Source: Dendrolimus kikuchii (lineage: Eukaryota > Arthropoda > Insecta > Lepidoptera > Lasiocampidae). From it: DNA of 64,000 nucleotides. The position numbers were made by a program, and so were the translations under genes. Numbering within the stretch: the first letter of the stretch is position 1; every line of letters starts with the position of its first letter. Under the pieces are notes generated by a model, which was given only the letters and a program-made list of their open reading frames with translations, was not told where the DNA came from and made no database searches. Below are positions 62,460 through 64,000 of the stretch, piece after piece. Where the stretch lies: the NCBI GenBank assembly GCA_019925095.2, contig CM034397.1:6157763-6221762 (forward strand). The letters are read 5' to 3'.

Positions 62460-63805
62460 AATAATAGATTAATGAAGAGTTTTATGTAAAGATAGGTGAC
62501 AAAGGTTGTTTAGAATGCTTAGATATTATGAAAAAATAAAAAAATATAAAAGAACAAATATTATAAATCAGTATTTACTTCAGTATGAAATACACATTGG
62601 CAATAGATACATATTTGTATTTTTCAGTGTCGAAACTCTATAGTCATGTAGTCCCGGAGCTTATCGACTCTATCGAGTTTTATCAACGTTCGAGAGAAAT
62701 CTCATGTGTCAAAGGTCTGGCCTGTATTTCGGGCAAAGTATTAGCGTTGCCACTCAGCAAGGAAATGTGACCAGTGTTTTGGAAACGCTCCTAACAGCCG
62801 GCGATTTGGGACTCTTATGTAATTTTCATTATTATATTTTTTTATGTTACGCTGTATCTATATTTTAATTTTTTTTATTGTATTAGTTTACATTATAATT
62901 TTTAATTCATGCACATTTATACATACACTAGATACGCCCGCGGTTTCACTTGTATGGTGATGGAAAATCGTTATATTTGGGATAATTCACACTATATCTT
63001 TATAAATTATAGCCTACGTGTTATTCTGATGTGTAAGCTATATTACTGTAAAGTTTCATTAAAATCCATTCAATAGTTTTTTAAAAGAGTAACAAAAATA
63101 CATCCATACATCCATTCTTACAAACTTTCGCGTTTATAATATTTATAGAGATATAGAGATAGAGATGAATCTTCTAATGATGCACGCTTTCATCGCCATG
63201 TCGTGGAGCTCTTGCGTCTGCCTGGATAGGGTTAGTCCGCACTAGCTGCCGTACTGAAATTGATGGGGCGATCATATTGCAATAAGTATTTAAATAAACT
63301 GATACATAGAAGAAAACTACCTAATTAATATTAGTCATATGGTATTTTATACCTCCAACTCTTTAGGACTTCAAGTAGAATAATGTGCATAGGTCTTCGT
63401 TATGTATGAGTAGGTGACAGAAGGTTGGCTATGTGAACTCGTTGGATTGCCATACTGATGCATTGTACGGGTTAGACATCAGTCCTCTGATCAACTGAAG
63501 TGTCAGTCATTTTAAGAGCTCTTTCTAGATGCTCAGAACCAAATCAATGTGTCTACGCAAGTCGCATTCCATACTCGGGTTGACCACACTGGCAAGGAAT
63601 TAGAGTCATTCCGTAAAGTCGGCTGCACTTTTTTAAATTAAAATAATAAAGAATTTAAATTACCAGTGAGCTGCTGTGAGAATCCATTTAGGGCTGATGA
63701 TGGTGCCACCACAAGTGGGTCCGAAAAGTACTGCATGAGGGTACCTCTCGTGGACAGCCTTTGTGACGGGCTTCGTGGTTTCATCTTCGAAGACTATTAC
63801 ATTTG
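48308..63805 (-). CDS. chymotrypsin-like (S1) serine protease, 3' five exons; 5' end outside window
   Basis: Five - strand exons join in frame for 248 residues to a TAA stop. The first visible exon ends TAAH, with the Cys codon split across the intron, giving the His57 motif TAAHC and Cys42 in PTCGG. Exon 3 holds RWDFLLAEL with Asp102. Exon 5 opens with GDSGSGLV containing Ser195. All three catalytic residues are therefore present. Oddities: the usual GDSGGP reads GDSGSG, and no IVGG-like activation sequence lies at the expected distance before the YPHAV segment. The residue six before Ser195 is Ser, which by family knowledge points to a chymotrypsin-like rather than trypsin-like pocket. Signal peptide and propeptide must lie in an exon beyond 64000, since the first visible exon starts in phase 1. 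Likely secreted, by family analogy. Confidence 0.9.
48630..49030. repeat. diverged tandem repeat, about 80-110 bp period
   Basis: About four units, each with AATGGTTGTC-type, AATAAAACCGACAACT, GTTTAGCCGTCAGCCGT and CCATCAATTCGCCAGCT blocks in the same order. Lies in protease intron 48467-49814. Confidence 0.75.
49815..49955 (-). CDS. serine protease exon before the active-site serine
   Basis: The - strand acceptor TTTATGCAG precedes 49955, and the donor AAC|GTAAGT follows 49815. It has 47 codons, phase 0, from GVMRDEMHAMDLE to KGRPPTYDSACN, ending at the residue directly before Gly193. Confidence 0.9.
50534..50686 (-). CDS. serine protease exon with catalytic Asp102
   Basis: The - strand acceptor TTAATCCCAG precedes 50686, and the perfect donor GGT|GTAAGT follows 50534. 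It has 51 codons, phase 0 at both ends, starting VAARWDFLLAELEDPLP and ending VGYAGYGTDHHG. Confidence 0.9.
51137..51299 (-). repeat. 310-bp SINE-like repeat, copy F, 5'-truncated
   Basis: T-rich start (complement of the A tail), then CCATCGCCTATGAACATTTG; stops at ACACAACTCAAG. Lies in protease intron 50687-52199. Confidence 0.75.
51637..51662. repeat. isolated maT-type terminal repeat
   Basis: TACCTAGTCTTGCCATAAT matches the left end of the 19134-20423 element. No partner end or transposase found nearby. Confidence 0.5.
51860..52173 (-). repeat. 310-bp SINE-like repeat, copy G
   Basis: Full length in reverse, ending CCGTTCTTGCACGGATA. It lies about 28 bp from the donor of protease exon 52200-52353. 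Confidence 0.75.
52200..52353 (-). CDS. serine protease exon 2 of those visible
   Basis: Acceptor TTATTCCAG precedes 52353 and donor AAACAG|GTATAT follows 52200. The first base completes Cys58. The exon reads TLFTSGRYVLAGTNNSNDD, RRVKRLVIHPLF and ends YNIKQ in phase 0. A full copy of the 310-bp SINE-like repeat lies about 28 bp beyond the donor. Confidence 0.9.
52731..53184. mobile_element. MITE related to 32924-33292
   Basis: TTTTCAACACATTTG at the left end, and AAATGTGTTGAAAA (53171-53184) at the right end. The interior contains a (TA)n tract and a T run (about 53000-53044). Confidence 0.55.
53841..54118 (+). repeat. tRNA-derived SINE, second copy
   Basis: A box TGGTAGAGTGGC, B box GGTGCGAATCC (53888-53898), and a body with CACTTAGG, TGCACATCGACATAACCGAT and GGGATGTTAATGGGCTGTTA as at 20731-21010. 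Confidence 0.8.
54850..55030. repeat. minisatellite of 9-bp units
   Basis: About 20 diverged tandem copies of AAATGACCG/AAAATGACC. The 9-bp period keeps frame, so a - strand open frame repeating Gly-His-Phe arises. This is a product of the repeat, not evidence of a gene. Confidence 0.85.
56083..56530 (-). mobile_element. RTE-clade LINE 3' end, second copy
   Basis: The - strand repeats the tail of the 45.0 kb copy (EHESRVNAVEMRALRKICGV to VRAYPARELA) and the TATGTATG end. There is an in-frame TAA after KQI where the other copy has a Tyr codon. It is inserted in a lepidopteran repeat spanning about 55740-56720. Confidence 0.85.
57181..57498 (+). repeat. 310-bp SINE-like repeat, copy H
   Basis: Full length, TTATCCGTGCAAGAATGG to CGCAATAAAAAAAAATAGG. 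Confidence 0.75.
58110..58180. repeat. perfect 27-bp inverted repeat, 17-nt loop
   Basis: 58110-58136 and 58154-58180 are exact complements (core AATAAAACTAATTCTAC). It lies inside sequence interrupting a Helitron-like repeat (57810-58320) related to 4505-4850. Confidence 0.8.
59033..59725 (-). mobile_element. non-autonomous Helitron, complete ends
   Basis: Reverse copy of the 30492-31244 family: CTAG then GAGTTTGCCCCGCGACGG at the left, and ATTTATTATAGTATAGA at the right, flanked by A and T. Confidence 0.65.
59998..60270 (-). mobile_element. possible decayed LINE 3' end
   Basis: The - strand reads YRWSDLVKLQTCDWQKILAM near its end, resembling the RW.DDLVK..G..W pattern of LINE C-termini. 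Weak; stops short of a clear assignment. Confidence 0.3.
60276..60365 (-). repeat. 310-bp SINE-like repeat, copy I (tail fragment)
   Basis: Contains GCTCACCTGATGGCGAGCGG and TTGCAACATAAGAGGTGC from the repeat's 3' part only. Confidence 0.6.
60405..60712 (-). repeat. 310-bp SINE-like repeat, copy J
   Basis: Full-length reverse copy ending CCGTTCCTGCACGGATA. Placed 180 bp before a mariner. Confidence 0.75.
60892..62072 (+). mobile_element. mariner (DD34D) with complete ends, inactive
   Basis: Inverted repeats GGTTGGGGAAAAAGTCTTTT (60892) and the complement of AAACTTTTCCCCAACC (ending 62072), flanked by TA. The + strand encodes MTVSNEEIRYILKFYYKKGK from 61064, a frameshift near 61150, VRVAQIWFKRFQSGNFDIKD, then a deletion joining DARRSG directly to IDHKTVLAHLKKAGY. 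LITGDEKWITYD (first Asp), FHHDNARPHT (second) and, after TGA 61751, YSPDLAPSDFHLF (third) follow; the last two Asp are 34 residues apart. Dead by frameshift, deletion and stop. Confidence 0.88.
62405..62456. repeat. (TA)n microsatellite
   Basis: About 25 uninterrupted TA units, in the protease intron. Confidence 0.95.
62928..63168 (-). mobile_element. short Helitron
   Basis: The - strand 3' end CCGCGGGCGTATCTAG lies at 62928. The body matches 5640-5778. The 5' end falls within a run of AGAGATA and is not exact. Confidence 0.6.
63664..63805 (-). CDS. serine protease exon with Cys42 and catalytic His57
   Basis: On the - strand the acceptor TTTCCAG precedes 63805 and the donor CACTG|GTAATT follows 63664. 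There are 46 full codons, with two leading and two trailing bases. It begins NVIVFEDETTKPVTK and ends CGGTIISPKWILTAAH. Confidence 0.9.
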
Positions 63806-64000
63806 CTGGAAACAAAGAAACGTTACCATGAATTTATCTTGTGTATATGTGCAGTTTTATTAAATTGCATGGGAAAATTATTTCTATTAAACTTATTAAA
63901 AACTATTGACTCAGTTGTGCCAAGAATAAACTAAACTATGTGGCTTCTTATTTTTATATGGAAAATCGTCCTCTGTATTGTAAAAGTCCGCTTTGTAAAA

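Noticed and set aside
1..64000. CRISPR arrays, operons or prophage
   Set aside because: No regularly spaced direct repeats with spacers and no prokaryotic gene structure; the sequence is clearly an intron-bearing insect genome.

Overview
The window looks like a piece of a lepidopteran (moth or butterfly) nuclear genome. It is AT-rich, has small phase-consistent exons separated by kilobase introns, and is heavily loaded with insect-type transposons: mariner and maT elements, RTE- and jockey-like LINE tails, tRNA-derived SINEs, and short Helitrons with a CTAG 3' end preceded by a GC-rich hairpin of the kind common in Lepidoptera. No bacterial-style operons, rRNA genes, functional tRNA genes or CRISPR arrays are visible.

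Two protein genes can be read with confidence. (1) A ZFAND5/6-type A20/AN1 zinc-finger gene lies on the + strand. Its four coding exons (23888-23986, 32128-32271, 37785-37920, 41624-41772) join in frame to a complete 175-residue protein, with a 5'UTR leader directly upstream of the first coding exon and a likely promoter about 11 kb further upstream near 12.2-12.6 kb. (2) A chymotrypsin-like S1 serine protease lies on the - strand in five exons (63805 down to 48308). All three catalytic residues are encoded, but the 5' exon(s) lie beyond the right edge. The two genes converge, with about 6.5 kb of repeat-rich DNA between their stop codons.

A third, unidentified + strand transcription unit is suggested by an ATG-containing exon at 5907-6048, a phase-matched exon at 18260-18347, and a lysine/serine-rich open region at 35943-36452. 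These would be interleaved with the ZFAND gene on the same strand. The third segment is also phase-compatible with the AN1-coding exon at 37785, so it may be an alternative part of the ZFAND locus.

Layout: 0-5 kb holds foldback repeats and hairpins; 5-7.4 kb Helitrons, the first orphan exon and a poly-A-tailed SINE-like repeat; 8-9 kb a deleted mariner; 9.7-23 kb several GC-rich promoter-like islands, a complete maT (DD37D) element and SINEs; 23.6-42 kb the ZFAND gene, whose introns carry a mariner, a LINE, Helitrons, a MITE and a complete miniature LTR retrotransposon with a 5-bp target duplication; 42-48 kb the convergent intergenic region with an RTE tail and MITEs; 48-64 kb the protease gene, whose 11.3 kb first visible intron holds RTE, SINE-like, Helitron and mariner insertions plus a 9-bp minisatellite. 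A roughly 310-bp poly-A-tailed repeat occurs about ten times and is the dominant interspersed family.
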